A DNA stretch of 64,000 nucleotides from assembly GCF_029212375.1 (NCBI RefSeq), contig NZ_JARGNU010000005.1, positions 68,395 through 132,394 on the forward strand, given 5' to 3'. This DNA is from Zhongshania sp. (lineage in GTDB: Bacteria; Pseudomonadota; Gammaproteobacteria; Pseudomonadales; Spongiibacteraceae). A program made the position numbers and the translations under genes. Below, one piece after another: positions 32,226-42,576 of the stretch. Under the pieces are notes generated by a model that was not told where the DNA came from, did no database searches, and saw only the letters and a program-made list of their open reading frames with translations. The stretch's first letter is position 1, and each line of letters begins with the position of its first letter.

Positions 32226-34634
32226 TTAGCCCAGCTGCTGTTTAGCGCTGGCCAGTTTGTCTTGTAGCTTCGCTATTGAGTCGGCGAGAATCTCGGCCTT
32301 GTCGTCGCCGCTTTCTTGGGCGGCGCTTAATTTCTCTTGAGTGCGCGCAATACGATTTTCTAAAGACGCAATGGTTTGTTTGAGCTTATCTTCGTCGCTC
32401 ATATCTGCTTGGGCGGCGCGCGCAGCTTTGGCGCGTTCAATAGCTGCTTGTACTGGATCATCGCTGCTGCTTGGTGCTGGTGTAGTTTCAGCACTGGCTG
32501 GTGTCTCCGCCGCAAGTCTCGCCAAGTGCGCGGCTAAGTCTTGTTTCGCCGTTTCCAATTTGCTTTGCGTTTTTTCAACTCCAGTGGCAAAGGCGGCGAC
32601 ATTGGCGTCGTTTTGCTCTTGGGCAGTACTCAGTTTTTGCTGGGCGGCGGCAAGGCGTTTTTCGGTGGTGGCGACGAGGTTCTGTAGGCGTTGGGTTTTG
32701 TCCTCGTCGCTCTCGTCGGCGCTAACACCTGCACGTTTAGCCATGGCGCGGGCGATGGCCGCTTGTGCTGGATCGGCTGCGTCATGCGCGGGCGCACTTG
32801 CGAGGCTGGCTTGATGGTTGGCAATTTCTATTTGCAGGGCCGCGACTTTATCTTCGGTTTTGATTACCGCGGTGGCAAAGGCCTCGACGTTTTCACTGGC
32901 CTGCTCTTTAGCAAGGGCCAATTTTTCACGGGCGCTGACGAGTCGGCGTTCAGCGCTGGCAAGCAGTAATTGCAGGCGTTCGGTTTTGGCAGCGGGGTCT
33001 TCTGCTGCGACCTTGCCGTCGCCCTTGTCTTGAACCCTGTCTTGAGCCTTGGCTTGAGCGCGCGCTATGGCATCTTGAGCGGGGTCGGCGGCGTCAGCCT
33101 TTTTGGCCTTGCTGCGTTCAATTGCCGCTTGAATAAGATCTGTCTTGCTGCTGTCGGGATTGCTCGCGGCGGCAGCGGCTTTGTCTTTGGCGGCTTTGAG
33201 GCGAGCGGCGCGTTTGGCTTCTTTCTCTGCCTCTTCTTGCTCTAGTCTGGCGGTGCGCGCTTCAAAGCGTTCCTTGGAACGCTCTGCTTTAATTTTGTCT
33301 TGCTGGGCCTGACGGATCTCTGCTTTAGAGGCGCGGTAATATTGCACCAGGGGAATATTACTTGGGCAGACATACGAGCAGGCGCCGCACTCGATACAGT
33401 CGAAAAGTTGGTGGTCTTCGAGTTTTTCGTGTTCTTGGGCGCGGGAGAACCAGTACATTTGCTGGGGCAGCAGCGACACGGGGCAGGCTTCGGCGCACAT
33501 GCCGCAACGGATACAGGCCTGAGCTGGCGGCGGTGGCGGTAGCTCGGCAGCGCTGGGCGCCAAAACGCAGTTGCTGGTTTTGACGATGGGCACGGCAGTG
33601 TCTTGCAGGGTATAGCCCATCATCGGGCCGCCCATAACCAAGCGAATGCAGTCGTCTTTTTTAAAGCCGCTTTGGTCCAGCAGAAATTGCACTGGCGTGC
33701 CGAGTAATACTTCGTAATTGCGGGGCTGACTGCAGGCTTCACCGGTAATGGTGGTAATGCGCGAGATCAGCGGCTCGCCAAAGCAAATGGCGCGGTAGAT
33801 TGCGGTGGCGGTGCCGATGTTTTGGCAGACAATGCCGATATCGGCGGGCAGGCCGCCAGCGGGCACTTCTTTACCCGTTAAAATTTGAATTAATTGTTTT
33901 TCGCCGCCAGAGGGGTATTTGGTGGGGAAGGGCACAATTTCGATGCCGGTTCCTTGCGCAGCTTTTTGCAGTGCGGCAATGCCCTCGGGTTTATTGTCTT
34001 CAACACCGATCAGGGTTTCTTTGCTGGGCTTAATTAAATGACGAAGAATTTCGGCGCCGGCAATAATTTCGGCGGCGCGCTCGCGCATAAGAATATCGTC
34101 GGCAGTGATATAGGGTTCGCACTCGGTGCCGTTGAGAATTAAGGTCTCAATGGGTTTGTCGTCGCGGGTGCTGAGTTTTACTGCGGAGGGAAAACCCGCG
34201 CCGCCCATGCCCGCAATACCGGCTTGGCGAACGCGGTCAATTAAATCCATTTTGCTTAAGCTGCGAAAGTCGTCAACGCCGCTATGGCTAATCCACTCAT
34301 CTTGGCCGTCGGTGTCGATCACAATGCAGGCACCGCTCATGCCTGAGGGGTGGGGGATTAAGCGCGATTCAATGGCCACTACCGTGCCAGATGTTGGCGC
34401 GTGCACGGGGGCGCTAACAAAGCCCTTGGCTTCGGCAATCATTTGGCCTTTTAAAACGCGGTCGCCGACGCTAATGATTGGACTAGCTGGCGCGCCAATG
34501 TGCTGGGCCAGCGGCAGTATTAATTGCGGCGGTATACCGGCAGCTTGGATAGGCGACTGCAGGGACTGCTGTTTGTTTTCTGCTGGGTGAATACCGCCGT
34601 GAATATCCCACACCTTTCTTATCAGCTGGCTCAT
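32226..34634 (-). CDS. rnfC: Rnf/Rsx electron transport complex subunit C with repeated coiled-coil tail
   Basis: An 802-residue peripheral subunit accepting electrons from NADH or ferredoxin. The N-terminal part holds the NADH/FMN-like region ([24 protein letters not shown]); two [4Fe-4S] motifs follow at ~374-384 ([12 protein letters not shown]) and ~413-423 ([12 protein letters not shown]). From ~440 the protein is a charged, alanine-rich coiled coil. Residues 517-802 contain two ~105-residue repeats and a shorter third, each beginning DPxQxAIxRA. E. coli RsxC also has an Ala-rich repeat tail, so the feature is family-like. The start overlaps the end of rnfB by four bases. Confidence 0.95.
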   Translation of the reverse strand: MSQLIRKVWDIHGGIHPAENKQQSLQSPIQAAGIPPQLILPLAQHIGAPASPIISVGDRVLKGQMIAEAKGFVSAPVHAPTSGTVVAIESRLIPHPSGMSGACIVIDTDGQDEWISHSGVDDFRSLSKMDLIDRVRQAGIAGMGGAGFPSAVKLSTRDDKPIETLILNGTECEPYITADDILMRERAAEIIAGAEILRHLIKPSKETLIGVEDNKPEGIAALQKAAQGTGIEIVPFPTKYPSGGEKQLIQILTGKEVPAGGLPADIGIVCQNIGTATAIYRAICFGEPLISRITTITGEACSQPRNYEVLLGTPVQFLLDQSGFKKDDCIRLVMGGPMMGYTLQDTAVPIVKTSNCVLAPSAAELPPPPPAQACIRCGMCAEACPVSLLPQQMYWFSRAQEHEKLEDHQLFDCIECGACSYVCPSNIPLVQYYRASKAEIRQAQQDKIKAERSKERFEARTARLEQEEAEKEAKRAARLKAAKDKAAAAASNPDSSKTDLIQAAIERSKAKKADAADPAQDAIARAQAKAQDRVQDKGDGKVAAEDPAAKTERLQLLLASAERRLVSAREKLALAKEQASENVEAFATAVIKTEDKVAALQIEIANHQASLASAPAHDAADPAQAAIARAMAKRAGVSADESDEDKTQRLQNLVATTEKRLAAAQQKLSTAQEQNDANVAAFATGVEKTQSKLETAKQDLAAHLARLAAETPASAETTPAPSSSDDPVQAAIERAKAARAAQADMSDEDKLKQTIASLENRIARTQEKLSAAQESGDDKAEILADSIAKLQDKLASAKQQLG
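32229..33086 (-). repeat. Coding repeat in the rnfC tail (three units)
   Basis: Three tandem units of about 104, 105 and 77 codons begin [20 protein letters not shown] and [10 protein letters not shown]. Each continues with a heptad-like segment ([23 protein letters not shown]). The copies are diverged at DNA level. Copy number could vary between strains. Confidence 0.75.
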
Positions 34635-35224
34635 GCACTGGCCCCGCTGCGGTCGCTGGCAATAAGGTCTTCGGGCGGCTTGGGTTTGTCCCAGTGCCAG
34701 GTTTGCAAGCTGGTTTCGATGGGGCGCATTTCTATACAGTCTACTGGGCAGGGTTCAACGCAAAGATCGCAGCCGGTGCACTCACTGGCGATAACGGTGT
34801 GCATATGTTTGGCCGAGCCCAAAATGGCATCGACGGGGCAGGCTTGAATACATTTGGTACAGCCGATGCATTCCTCTTCGCGAATATAGGCGACCGACGG
34901 CACGGACTCTTCAGCTGCGTCTAGGGGTTTAGCTTCTACGCCCAGCAAATCCGCAAGCGCCGCGATGGTGGCTTCGCCGCCAGGCGGGCATTTGTTGATG
35001 TCGTCGCCGTCGGCAATGGCTTGGGCGTAGGGGCGGCAGCCGGGGTAGCCGCATTGGCCGCACTGGGTTTGCGGCAGCAGTGCTTCAACTTGGTCGGCAA
35101 TCGGGTCGCCCTCGGTTTTAAATTTTACCGCAGCAAAACCGAGTAGGGCGCCGAACACCACGCCGAGGCTGACCAGTGCCAGCAGGGACGCGATAAACGG
35201 GTTTTGGGCAATTAATTCAATCAT
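34631..35224 (-). CDS. rnfB: Rnf/Rsx electron transport complex subunit B
   Basis: A 197-residue iron-sulfur subunit with one N-terminal membrane anchor. It carries the RnfB [4Fe-4S] motif [16 protein letters not shown]...NKCPPGG and two ferredoxin motifs, [12 protein letters not shown] and [12 protein letters not shown]. It passes electrons from RnfC into the membrane core. Two bases separate it from rnfA and it overlaps rnfC by four. Confidence 0.95.
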   Translation of the reverse strand: MIELIAQNPFIASLLALVSLGVVFGALLGFAAVKFKTEGDPIADQVEALLPQTQCGQCGYPGCRPYAQAIADGDDINKCPPGGEATIAALADLLGVEAKPLDAAEESVPSVAYIREEECIGCTKCIQACPVDAILGSAKHMHTVIASECTGCDLCVEPCPVDCIEMRPIETSLQTWHWDKPKPPEDLIASDRSGASA

Positions 35225-35226
35225 CG

Positions 35227-35805
35227 TTATACCAAACCGGCGAAGCCCATAAAGGCCAGTGACATGAGTCCGGCGGTAATCATACCAACGGCAGGGCCTT
35301 TAAAGGGTTGGGGCACATCGGCGGCGGTAATGCGTTCGCGCATGGCGGCAAACAATACCAAAACCATGGAAAAGCCCGCGGCGGCGCCAAAGCCATACAG
35401 GGCTGATTCAACAAAGCTGTGGTCCTTATTGATGTTGAGTAGGGCAACACCGAGCACTGCGCAGTTGGTGGTGATCAGGGGCAGAAATACGCCAAGCACC
35501 TTGTAGAGCATGGGGCTAGATTTACGGACCACCATTTCGGTGAACTGCACTACTACGGCAATCACTAAAATAAAGGTGATGGTGCGCAGGTATTCTAAAC
35601 CGAGGGGAATCAGCAGCCACTCATAGGTAAGCCAGCTGCAAATCGAGGCGAGGGTCAGTACAAAGGTAGTTGCACTGGACATGCCAATGGCGGTTTCCAA
35701 TTTATTGGAAACCCCCATAAATGGACACAGGCCCAAAAACTGCACCAGTACAAAGTTGTTAACCAGAATGGCGCCGATTAACAGTATTGAATAGTCTGCT
35801 AACAC
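35227..35805 (-). CDS. rnfA: Rnf/Rsx electron transport complex subunit A
   Basis: A 192-residue membrane subunit, first gene of rnf[26 protein letters not shown] and [11 protein letters not shown] are diagnostic, and the conserved Cys residues in these segments help hold the intramembrane [2Fe-2S] cluster with RnfE. The order A-B-C-D-G-E is the standard one. metG lies upstream on the same strand, with a 181-bp gap that should contain the rnf promoter. Confidence 0.96.
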   Translation of the reverse strand: MLADYSILLIGAILVNNFVLVQFLGLCPFMGVSNKLETAIGMSSATTFVLTLASICSWLTYEWLLIPLGLEYLRTITFILVIAVVVQFTEMVVRKSSPMLYKVLGVFLPLITTNCAVLGVALLNINKDHSFVESALYGFGAAAGFSMVLVLFAAMRERITAADVPQPFKGPAVGMITAGLMSLAFMGFAGLV

Positions 35806-35986
35806 AATTGTAGCCTCATTTTGTTTCCCCGCTAGCTTGATGCGGCATTCCGCAAAAAGTGCGCCGTGACCAGCATACGCCGCTGGCTGCCCCTTGTGGC
35901 GGGCCGGATCTTAGTTTATTTCAATCAAGCCTTCAAATTGCCAGTATGGCTGTTAGGCATTCTGGCGAGCGTGTCTTTGACTTGAG

Positions 35987-38029
35987 TTACTGGATCTTCA
36001 TGCCTGCTTTGGCGCCACTGTCGGGGCTGAGCAACCAAATCTCTTGATCGCCTGGGCCTGCGGCCAGCACCATGCCTTCGGATAGGCCAAAGCGCATTTT
36101 ACGGGCTTCGAGATTGGCCACCATTACTGTGAGTTTACCCACCAATTGCTCGGCAGTGTAAGCGGTTTTAATCCCAGCAAAGACTTGGCGCTCACCATAT
36201 TCGCCAAGGCTTAAGGTGAGGCGAAGTAATTTGTCGGCGCCCTCGACCGCTTCGGCAGCAATGATTTCTGCTACGCGCAAATCGATCTTAGCAAAATCGG
36301 GGTAGGCTATTGTGTCTGCGATACCCGTGTCTTTGTCTTTTGCTGCCTTTTTTGCTTTGGCTTTTACTGGTGCTGCTGGCGCCGCGGCGGTGCTACTGTC
36401 GCCGCTGGCGGCGACCATGGCTGCGACTTTGTCGGCGTCAACGCGATTCATCATTGCCTTAAACGGCTCAATGGCGTGGTCTTGCAGTGGGCTGAACTCG
36501 CCCTGCCATGTCAGCTTGCAGTTTAAAAAGGCCTCGGCTTGTACGGCGAGCTCGGGTAGTACCGGTGTTAAATAGGTCATCAACACGCGGAAAATATCGA
36601 TGCACTGGGAGGCAACGTCGGCGGCTTGGCCGGCGGTGTCTTCGCTTTTTGCCAGTTTCCATGGTTCGCAGGAGTCAAAGTATTCGTTGGTGGCATCGGC
36701 CAATGCCATGATCTCGCGCACGGCTTTGCTGTATTCACGCTGCTCGTAAAGTTCGGCAATCGCATCGCTGGCGCCAGTGACGCGCTTCCACAGCTCGATG
36801 TTGTGCTGTTTGCTAGCCAGTTTGCCAGCATTGCCCTTGTGTACGAATTTGGCGCTGCGGCTGGCGATATTAACTAGTTTGCCAACGAGGTCGGAATTGA
36901 CTCGGTTAATGAAGTCTTCGAGGTTTAGGTCGATGTCGTCTACCGCGCCGGATAATTTAGCCGCAAAGTAATAGCGCAGGTATTCGGCGGGTAAGTGTTC
37001 CAGATAGGTTTCGGCTTTAATAAAGGTGCCGCGAGACTTCGACATTTTCTTGCCATTAACGGTTAAAAAACCGTGGGCATAAATCGCGGTGGGCTGGCGG
37101 AAACCTGCCGAATCGAGCATCGCAGGCCAGAACAAACCGTGGAAGTTAATGATGTCTTTGCCGATGAAGTGATAGAGCTCTGCCTTAGAATCCACCCCCC
37201 AAAATTCATTAAAGTCGCGGCCATTGGCTTCGCACCAGTTGGCGCAGCTGGCCATGTAGCCAATGGGGGCGTCTAGCCAAACATAGAAGAACTTGCCTGG
37301 CGCGCCGGGAATTTCAAAGCCGAAGTAGGGCGCATCGCGAGAGATGTCCCAGCTGTGCAAACCGGCATCTAACCACTCGCGCAGTTTGTTGGCGATTTGC
37401 GGTTGCAGGGCGTCGCTGCTGGTCCATTGGCGGAGTAGGTTTTCAAAGTCGCCGAGTTTAAAGAAAAAGTGGGTGGAGCTTTTCTCGATGGGCGTGGCGC
37501 CGGAAATTGCCGAGCGGGGATTAATCAGCTCTGCTGGGGTGTAGGTGGCGCCGCAAGCTTCGCAGTTGTCGCCGTATTGGTCGTCGGCCTTGCACTTGGG
37601 GCAGGTGCCCTTGATGTAGCGGTCGGCTAGGAATAGTTGCTTCTCGGGGTCAAAAAGCTGGGTAACGTCCTTGCGCTCAATATGGCCATTGGCGTCGAGG
37701 CGGCGATAAATTTCTTCAGAGTAGTGTTTGCACTCTGGGGAATGGGTGGAGTGGTAGTTGTCGAAGCGGATTAAAAATCCGGCCAAATCCCGCTCGTGCT
37801 CGGCCTTTACCCTGGCAATTTGCTCCTCTGGCGTAATGCCGAGTTTTTCGGCAGTGAGCATAATGGCGGTGCCGTGGGCATCGTCGGCGCATAAATAGAT
37901 GCAGTCATTGCCGCGCTGCTTTTGAAAACGCACCCAAATATCGGTTTGGATGGATTCCAGCAAATGGCCGAGATGGAGTGGGCCGTTGGCATAGGGCAGA
38001 GCGCTGGTAACGAGGATCTGGCGCGACAT
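35987..38029 (-). CDS. metG: Methionyl-tRNA synthetase
   Basis: A 680-residue class I aminoacyl-tRNA synthetase charging tRNA-Met. The HIGH-type motif is PLHLGHL near residue 18 and the KMSKS motif is [11 protein letters not shown] zinc knuckle with CPKC and CEAC lies in the insertion at ~145-160. The anticodon-binding helical domain follows, then a linker rich in Ala and Lys, and a C-terminal EMAP/Trbp tRNA-binding dimerisation domain ([15 protein letters not shown]). It is divergent from mrp across 180 bp, a conserved arrangement in gammaproteobacteria. Confidence 0.97.
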   Translation of the reverse strand: MSRQILVTSALPYANGPLHLGHLLESIQTDIWVRFQKQRGNDCIYLCADDAHGTAIMLTAEKLGITPEEQIARVKAEHERDLAGFLIRFDNYHSTHSPECKHYSEEIYRRLDANGHIERKDVTQLFDPEKQLFLADRYIKGTCPKCKADDQYGDNCEACGATYTPAELINPRSAISGATPIEKSSTHFFFKLGDFENLLRQWTSSDALQPQIANKLREWLDAGLHSWDISRDAPYFGFEIPGAPGKFFYVWLDAPIGYMASCANWCEANGRDFNEFWGVDSKAELYHFIGKDIINFHGLFWPAMLDSAGFRQPTAIYAHGFLTVNGKKMSKSRGTFIKAETYLEHLPAEYLRYYFAAKLSGAVDDIDLNLEDFINRVNSDLVGKLVNIASRSAKFVHKGNAGKLASKQHNIELWKRVTGASDAIAELYEQREYSKAVREIMALADATNEYFDSCEPWKLAKSEDTAGQAADVASQCIDIFRVLMTYLTPVLPELAVQAEAFLNCKLTWQGEFSPLQDHAIEPFKAMMNRVDADKVAAMVAASGDSSTAAAPAAPVKAKAKKAAKDKDTGIADTIAYPDFAKIDLRVAEIIAAEAVEGADKLLRLTLSLGEYGERQVFAGIKTAYTAEQLVGKLTVMVANLEARKMRFGLSEGMVLAAGPGDQEIWLLSPDSGAKAGMKIQ

Positions 38030-38100
38030 GAGTGTCCTTGTTGTAACATGGCGGCGACAGTTGGTGTGACTGGCGGCGCAGGTGGATTCCGAGGCGCCGT

Positions 38101-38106
38101 ATTATA
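38101..38106 (-). promoter_or_regulatory. -10 element for metG
   Basis: A perfect TATAAT on the minus strand lies about 70 bases upstream of the metG start. No good -35 is seen at 16-18 bp spacing. Confidence 0.4.
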
Positions 38107-38140
38107 GCGTTTTTGGCCTCCTCGTGCATCTGCTGTGGCG

Positions 38141-38169
38141 TTGTTCGATGCCGGTCTGCCGCGTATACT
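38141..38169 (+). promoter_or_regulatory. Promoter for mrp
   Basis: TTGTTC and TATACT are separated by 17 bp, 41 bases before the mrp start codon. The fit to sigma-70 consensus is good at -10 and fair at -35. Confidence 0.5.
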
Positions 38170-38209
38170 CGCCCGCTGATTAAAAGGTTTATCTGAGTAG
38201 GGACTGGAA

Positions 38210-39307
38210 ATGGCGACAGAATTGGAATCTCGCGTTCGCGAAGCATTGTTAGCAGTGGTTTTGCCGGGTTTGTCGGCGCCGCTTGCCGCGTTTGCTGATA
38301 TTCATTCTCTGGCGGTGAAGGGCGATCGCGTCGACGCGGTTGTGGAGCTGGGTTTTGCGGCGCGCAGCGCCCAGCAATCCTATGAGCAGGCGCTGAGTAA
38401 TACCTTAAAAGCGCTCAATGGCGTTGCCGATGCTGCGGTGCGCGTTACTTGGAAAATCGCACCCTACGCGGCTCAGCAAAATATTAAAAGTATGGAGAAC
38501 GTTCGCAATATTATTGCGGTAGCGTCGGGCAAAGGCGGCGTGGGCAAGTCTACCACAGCGGTTAATTTGGCCTTGGCGCTGGTGGCCGAGGGCGCACGCG
38601 TTGGCCTGTTGGACGCCGATATTTACGGCCCCAGCGTGCAGATGATGCTGGGCGTTGCCGATGGTGTGCGGCCCAAACCCTACGGCACCCATTATTTGTT
38701 GCCGATAGAAGCCCACGGCGTGCAGTCGATGTCCATGGGTTATTTGGTTACCGAAGACACGCCCATGGTATGGCGCGGGCCAATGGCGACCGGCGCACTT
38801 CAGCAGCTATTAAATCAAACCTATTGGCAGGATTTGGATTATCTGATTATTGATATGCCGCCGGGAACTGGCGATATTCAGCTGACCTTGTCGCAAAAAG
38901 TGCCGGTGTCGGGTGCAATTGTGGTTACCACGCCGCAGGATATCGCCTTGCTCGATGCTAAAAAAGGCATCGAGATGTTCCGCAAGGTGTCAGTGCCAGT
39001 ATTAGGTATTGTTGAAAATATGGCGGTGCATATCTGTAGTGAGTGCGGGCATCACGAGCACGTGTTTGGCGAGGGTGGCGGTGCGCGGATGGCGAGTAAC
39101 TATCAAGTGCCAATGCTGGGTTCGCTGCCGTTGTCTATGCAAATTCGCAGTCAGGCCGATTGCGGCAAGCCGGTCATGGTGGCAGATCCTTCTGGCGATG
39201 CCGCTGCTTTGTACCGCGGTGTGGCTATTGGTATGACCGCCGAGCTGGCCAAGCGCCAGCGGGTGCAGAGCAATGCCTTTCCCAATATTTCCATTAGTGA
39301 TGATTAA
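38210..39307 (+). CDS. mrp: Iron-sulfur cluster carrier protein Mrp/ApbC
   Basis: A 365-residue MinD/Mrp-family P-loop ATPase that carries and delivers Fe-S clusters. An N-terminal MIP18/DUF59 domain (~1-85) is followed by the deviant Walker A GKGGVGKSTTAVNLAL and by the CSEC motif (CxxC) that bridges the cluster between subunits. DMPPGTGDIQLTL is a family signature. RBS and spacing are ordinary. Such a carrier is consistent with the many Fe-S proteins near here (Rnf, DmsB), but mrp beside metG is a general gene order. Confidence 0.96.
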   Translation: MATELESRVREALLAVVLPGLSAPLAAFADIHSLAVKGDRVDAVVELGFAARSAQQSYEQALSNTLKALNGVADAAVRVTWKIAPYAAQQNIKSMENVRNIIAVASGKGGVGKSTTAVNLALALVAEGARVGLLDADIYGPSVQMMLGVADGVRPKPYGTHYLLPIEAHGVQSMSMGYLVTEDTPMVWRGPMATGALQQLLNQTYWQDLDYLIIDMPPGTGDIQLTLSQKVPVSGAIVVTTPQDIALLDAKKGIEMFRKVSVPVLGIVENMAVHICSECGHHEHVFGEGGGARMASNYQVPMLGSLPLSMQIRSQADCGKPVMVADPSGDAAALYRGVAIGMTAELAKRQRVQSNAFPNISISDD

Positions 39308-39367
39308 TTCATTTTTATAAAGTAGCGGCTTAAACGATAGCGGCGGTTTAGAAGGTAAGGGGACACA

Positions 39368-39934
39368 ATGAGTATCAAGTCGGATAAATGGATTCGCCGC
39401 ATGGCTGAAAACGAGGGCATGATTGAACCCTTTGAGCCGAGCCAGGTGCGGGCACAGGGCGGGGCTAAGATTATTTCTTACGGCACCTCAAGCTATGGCT
39501 ACGATGTGCGTTGCGCCAATGAGTTTAAGGTTTTTACTAATATTTATTCGGCAACCGTTGATCCCAAGGCCTTTGATGAAAAGAGCTTTGTCGATATTAA
39601 AGGCGACTACTGCATTATTCCCCCCAACTCTTTCGCGCTGGCGCGCACCGTGGAATATTTTCGGATTCCCCGCAGTGTGCTAACCATGTGTTTGGGTAAG
39701 TCGACCTACGCGCGCTGCGGTATTATTGTGAATGTCACCCCGCTGGAGCCTGAGTGGGAAGGTCATGTGACCTTGGAATTTTCTAATACCACAACGCTAC
39801 CCGCCAAAATTTACGCCAATGAAGGCGTGGCGCAGATGCTGTTTTTTGAATCAGATGAAGTCTGTGAGGTGAGTTATAAGGATCGCGGCGGGAAGTATCA
39901 GGGCCAAACGGGCGTGACCTTACCTAAGACGTGA
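39368..39934 (+). CDS. dcd: dCTP deaminase
   Basis: A 188-residue enzyme converting dCTP to dUTP, the main source of dUMP for thymidylate in this group. The signature [25 protein letters not shown] contains the active-site Arg, and VTLEFSN the catalytic Glu; the C-terminal arm [13 protein letters not shown] closes over the nucleotide. It begins with ATG after AAGGGG. It follows mrp by 60 bp and may share its transcript. Confidence 0.97.
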   Translation: MSIKSDKWIRRMAENEGMIEPFEPSQVRAQGGAKIISYGTSSYGYDVRCANEFKVFTNIYSATVDPKAFDEKSFVDIKGDYCIIPPNSFALARTVEYFRIPRSVLTMCLGKSTYARCGIIVNVTPLEPEWEGHVTLEFSNTTTLPAKIYANEGVAQMLFFESDEVCEVSYKDRGGKYQGQTGVTLPKT

Positions 39935-39980
39935 GGGCGGGCGCGCAACGCTTGATGGGAGACGGTATACGCTAAAGCAG

Positions 39981-39999
39981 GCCCTTGCTGCGCAAGGGC
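39981..39999. terminator. Hairpin after dcd
   Basis: GCCCTTGC-TGC-GCAAGGGC is a perfect 8-bp stem with a three-base loop between convergent dcd and the DUF3108 gene. No T-run follows. Confidence 0.45.
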
Positions 40000-40015
40000 G
40001 ATACGGGCTAAGCCG

Positions 40016-40768
40016 CTAGCCCTTAACTTTTTTACCGTTAAGGGTGGCGTTGAGTAATTCCAGTGAGTAGGTGTCGTCTTCATCGGTTTGTTCAAGCCGA
40101 ACGATCAAATAATTCCAGTCTTTTGCCAACCACACGATGGTTTCACTGTCGCTGCCTTCACGGCTACGGCGCAGCTTGACGGTATTGAGCTTGCCGACGG
40201 GGCTGTCGATGATTTCTTCGCCGATTTTTTCAATTTGGTAGGTTTTGTGTTTGCCACGGTTGACCACGGTTTGCACCATGGTGGTGTCGAAACGACCACA
40301 AATCAGGGCTTGGCGCATTTGCAATTGGGCGCTGAGCTGATCAAAGGTGCCTGCTGTTAAGGGTGCTGACCACGGCTTGCGGTATTTTTTATCGCTAGCC
40401 AAGGCGTTTTGCCAATCGAATTTAATTTTTTGATCTTGTCTGCTGCTAAAGTTATTGCTGTATTCGTAGCGCAGCGGACGCAGGCCCATGGCGCCGTCTT
40501 CAATCACGCTCTCTTCACTCACTTTAATGAACATGAGTTTAGCGTGTTGGGATAGCTGCCAGTTGTCGCCTTGCTTGCTCAAGCTGCGAGTAGCGGTGGT
40601 GGTTAGGCTATTGCTGCTAATGCGATATTCTGCGGTGTAGGGCAGGATTTGCGGCTTCGCTTGCGCTGTTTCGCCTGCGCTAGCCACATTTATTAAGCAG
40701 CTTAGGGTGAAGATTGCTGCGCTAATCCTGCTGAAAAAGAATGCCATTTTCGGGTAAGATTTGCTCAT
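40016..40768 (-). CDS. DUF3108 domain-containing periplasmic protein
   Basis: A protein of about 250 residues with a signal peptide (FSRISAAIFTLSCLINVASA). The YTAEYRISSN start of the mature part, a middle FDQLSAQLQMRQAL and a late TVWLAKDWNYLIVRLEQ are typical for DUF3108, a beta-rich secreted domain of unknown role in gammaproteobacteria. The chosen start at 40768 overlaps purN by 47 bases and has AAGGCGG upstream; an ATG at 40747 is possible. It is the last gene of a purM-purN-DUF3108 unit, an order also known in Pseudomonas relatives. Confidence 0.82.
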   Translation of the reverse strand: MSKSYPKMAFFFSRISAAIFTLSCLINVASAGETAQAKPQILPYTAEYRISSNSLTTTATRSLSKQGDNWQLSQHAKLMFIKVSEESVIEDGAMGLRPLRYEYSNNFSSRQDQKIKFDWQNALASDKKYRKPWSAPLTAGTFDQLSAQLQMRQALICGRFDTTMVQTVVNRGKHKTYQIEKIGEEIIDSPVGKLNTVKLRRSREGSDSETIVWLAKDWNYLIVRLEQTDEDDTYSLELLNATLNGKKVKG

Positions 40769-41372
40769 CGAATACCGCCTTTGAGTTCTGCAAAACCAAT
40801 CGTCCCTCGGCAAACCAACTTGCGGCAAGGGGATATATTGTATGCTCTTTGGACAGTACCCGAGCGGCAAGTGCTGCAGCATCGTCGCCGGCAAATACCG
40901 GTATTTTTGCCTGAATTATAGCCGGGCCACCATCTAACTCTTCGGTAACAAAGTGCACGGTGGCGCCGGCTTCACTGTCGCCGGCGTCTAGTGCGCGCTG
41001 GTGAGTGTGTAGGCCTGGATATTTGGGCAGTAGTGAGGGGTGGATATTAATTAGCCGTCCAATGTAGTGACGAACAAAGCCAGGGGTGAGTATGCGCATA
41101 AAGCCTGCGAGCACTACCAAGTCGGCGTGATAGCTGTCGATGCAGGCTTGCAGCTCGGCATCGAAGGCTTCGCGACTGGCGAATTGGGTGTGGTCGATGC
41201 AGGCGGTAGCGATACCCGCTTGCTTGGCGCGCTCAAGACCAAAGGCTTGCGCCTTATTACTGATGACCGCACAGATTTCCACGTTGGGCAGTCGGCCGTC
41301 ACTACTGGCATCGATAAATGCCTGTAGATTAGAGCCGCTACCCGATAGCAGTATGACAAGTTTGCAGGGCAT
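40722..41372 (-). CDS. purN: Phosphoribosylglycinamide formyltransferase (PurN)
   Basis: A 216-residue enzyme of purine synthesis that transfers a formyl group from 10-formyl-THF to GAR. The phosphate loop LLSGSGSNLQAF and the catalytic region HPSLLPKYPGLHTHQRALDAGDSEAG, with its His and Asp, are intact. It follows purM by three bases in the usual purMN operon. The 3' end overlaps the start of the DUF3108 gene. Confidence 0.97.
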   Translation of the reverse strand: MPCKLVILLSGSGSNLQAFIDASSDGRLPNVEICAVISNKAQAFGLERAKQAGIATACIDHTQFASREAFDAELQACIDSYHADLVVLAGFMRILTPGFVRHYIGRLINIHPSLLPKYPGLHTHQRALDAGDSEAGATVHFVTEELDGGPAIIQAKIPVFAGDDAAALAARVLSKEHTIYPLAASWFAEGRLVLQNSKAVFDEQILPENGILFQQD

Positions 41373-41375
41373 GAA

Positions 41376-42425
41376 TTACATGCCTGCAATATTGACTTGC
41401 GGCTCGTCTTCCCCTGCTGCTTCGATGCTGCCGATCACCTGTGCCACTTCACCCTGCTGGGTGAGCATGTCGATAACAGCTTCGGCGTCATCGGCGGCAA
41501 CCGCCATCACCATACCGATACCGCAGTTGAAGGTGCGGTACATTTCCCGCGCTTCAACATTGCCTTGCTCTTGCAGCCAGTCGAAAATCGCTGGGCGCTG
41601 CCAAGTGCTGCTGTCGATAACCGCTTTAGTGTTGCGGGGCAGAACGCGGGGGATGTTGTCTAACAGGCCGCCGCCAGTAATGTGGGCGAGGGCATTGACC
41701 CGATACTGCTTGATAACCCGCAGTACGGGCTTGATGTAGATCCGCGTGGGCGCTAGCAGGGTTTCCCCTAAAGTGCTGTCGCCAAAGGCTTGGTCTAAGG
41801 TGGCGCCGCTGTGCTCAATAATTTTGCGTACCAACGAGTAACCGTTGGAGTGGGGGCCGGAGGAGTTAATGCCGACAAGTTTGTCGCCGATCTTAACGGA
41901 ACTGCCATCGATAATATTGGCTTTTTCTACTACGCCAACACAGAAGCCTGCTAAATCGTAGTCGTCGCCTTCGTACATGCCTGGCATTTCAGCGGTTTCG
42001 CCGCCAACCAATGCACAGCCTGCTTGCTCGCAGCCCGCGCCAATGCCGCCAACAACACTGGCGGCTATGTCTACATTTAGCGCGCCAGTGGCGTAGTAGT
42101 CGAGGAAGAATAAAGGCTCGGCACCCGTTACCAGTAGGTCATTGACGCACATGGCGACCAAATCGATACCGATGGTGTCGTGAATACCCACTTCCATGGC
42201 GAGTTTGAGTTTGGTGCCGACGCCGTCGGTGCCGGAAACCAATACCGGTTCTTTATAGTCGGTTGGAATTTGGCACAGGGCGCCGAAGCCGCCAAGGCCA
42301 CTCATGACCTCGGGGCGACGGGTGCGTTTGGCAACATCTTTAATGCGTTCTACTAGCGCATCACCGGCATCGATATCAACGCCGGCATCTTTATAGCTTA
42401 AGCTGGGCTTACTGGTGTCAGTCAT
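41376..42425 (-). CDS. purM: Phosphoribosylformylglycinamidine cyclo-ligase (PurM)
   Basis: A 349-residue AIR synthetase. It begins with the ATP-binding segment [19 protein letters not shown] and has [33 protein letters not shown] and [12 protein letters not shown], all family hallmarks. It is the first gene of purMN and divergent from the DUF2066 gene across ~150 bp, which should contain its promoter. Confidence 0.97.
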   Translation of the reverse strand: MTDTSKPSLSYKDAGVDIDAGDALVERIKDVAKRTRRPEVMSGLGGFGALCQIPTDYKEPVLVSGTDGVGTKLKLAMEVGIHDTIGIDLVAMCVNDLLVTGAEPLFFLDYYATGALNVDIAASVVGGIGAGCEQAGCALVGGETAEMPGMYEGDDYDLAGFCVGVVEKANIIDGSSVKIGDKLVGINSSGPHSNGYSLVRKIIEHSGATLDQAFGDSTLGETLLAPTRIYIKPVLRVIKQYRVNALAHITGGGLLDNIPRVLPRNTKAVIDSSTWQRPAIFDWLQEQGNVEAREMYRTFNCGIGMVMAVAADDAEAVIDMLTQQGEVAQVIGSIEAAGEDEPQVNIAGM

Positions 42426-42485
42426 AGTCGTTGGCTGTCCTCTAAGAGGGCGCCATTCTAGCTTGATTGCGAGTTTAATTCAGCA

Positions 42486-42505
42486 GCAAAAACGCGACTT
42501 TTTGC
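42486..42505. promoter_or_regulatory. Palindrome in the purM/DUF2066 divergent region
   Basis: GCAAAAA-CGCGAC-TTTTTGC has 7-bp inverted arms. It resembles a purine-repressor-like site only loosely, but its position between divergent genes fits an operator. Confidence 0.3.
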
Positions 42506-42576
42506 CACTACTCACGACGATGTCACGGTTGCTTGCTACAATGGCGCCTCGCGACAGGGAAAAGGGCATAAATAAA

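Noticed and set aside
32341-32814. 157-aa plus-strand ORF opposite rnfC
   Set aside because: It is an antisense shadow of the Ala-rich coiled-coil codons of rnfC.
33086-33300. Repeats in rnfC considered as a CRISPR or other array
   Set aside because: They are diverged coding repeats in frame, with no constant repeat and spacer pattern.
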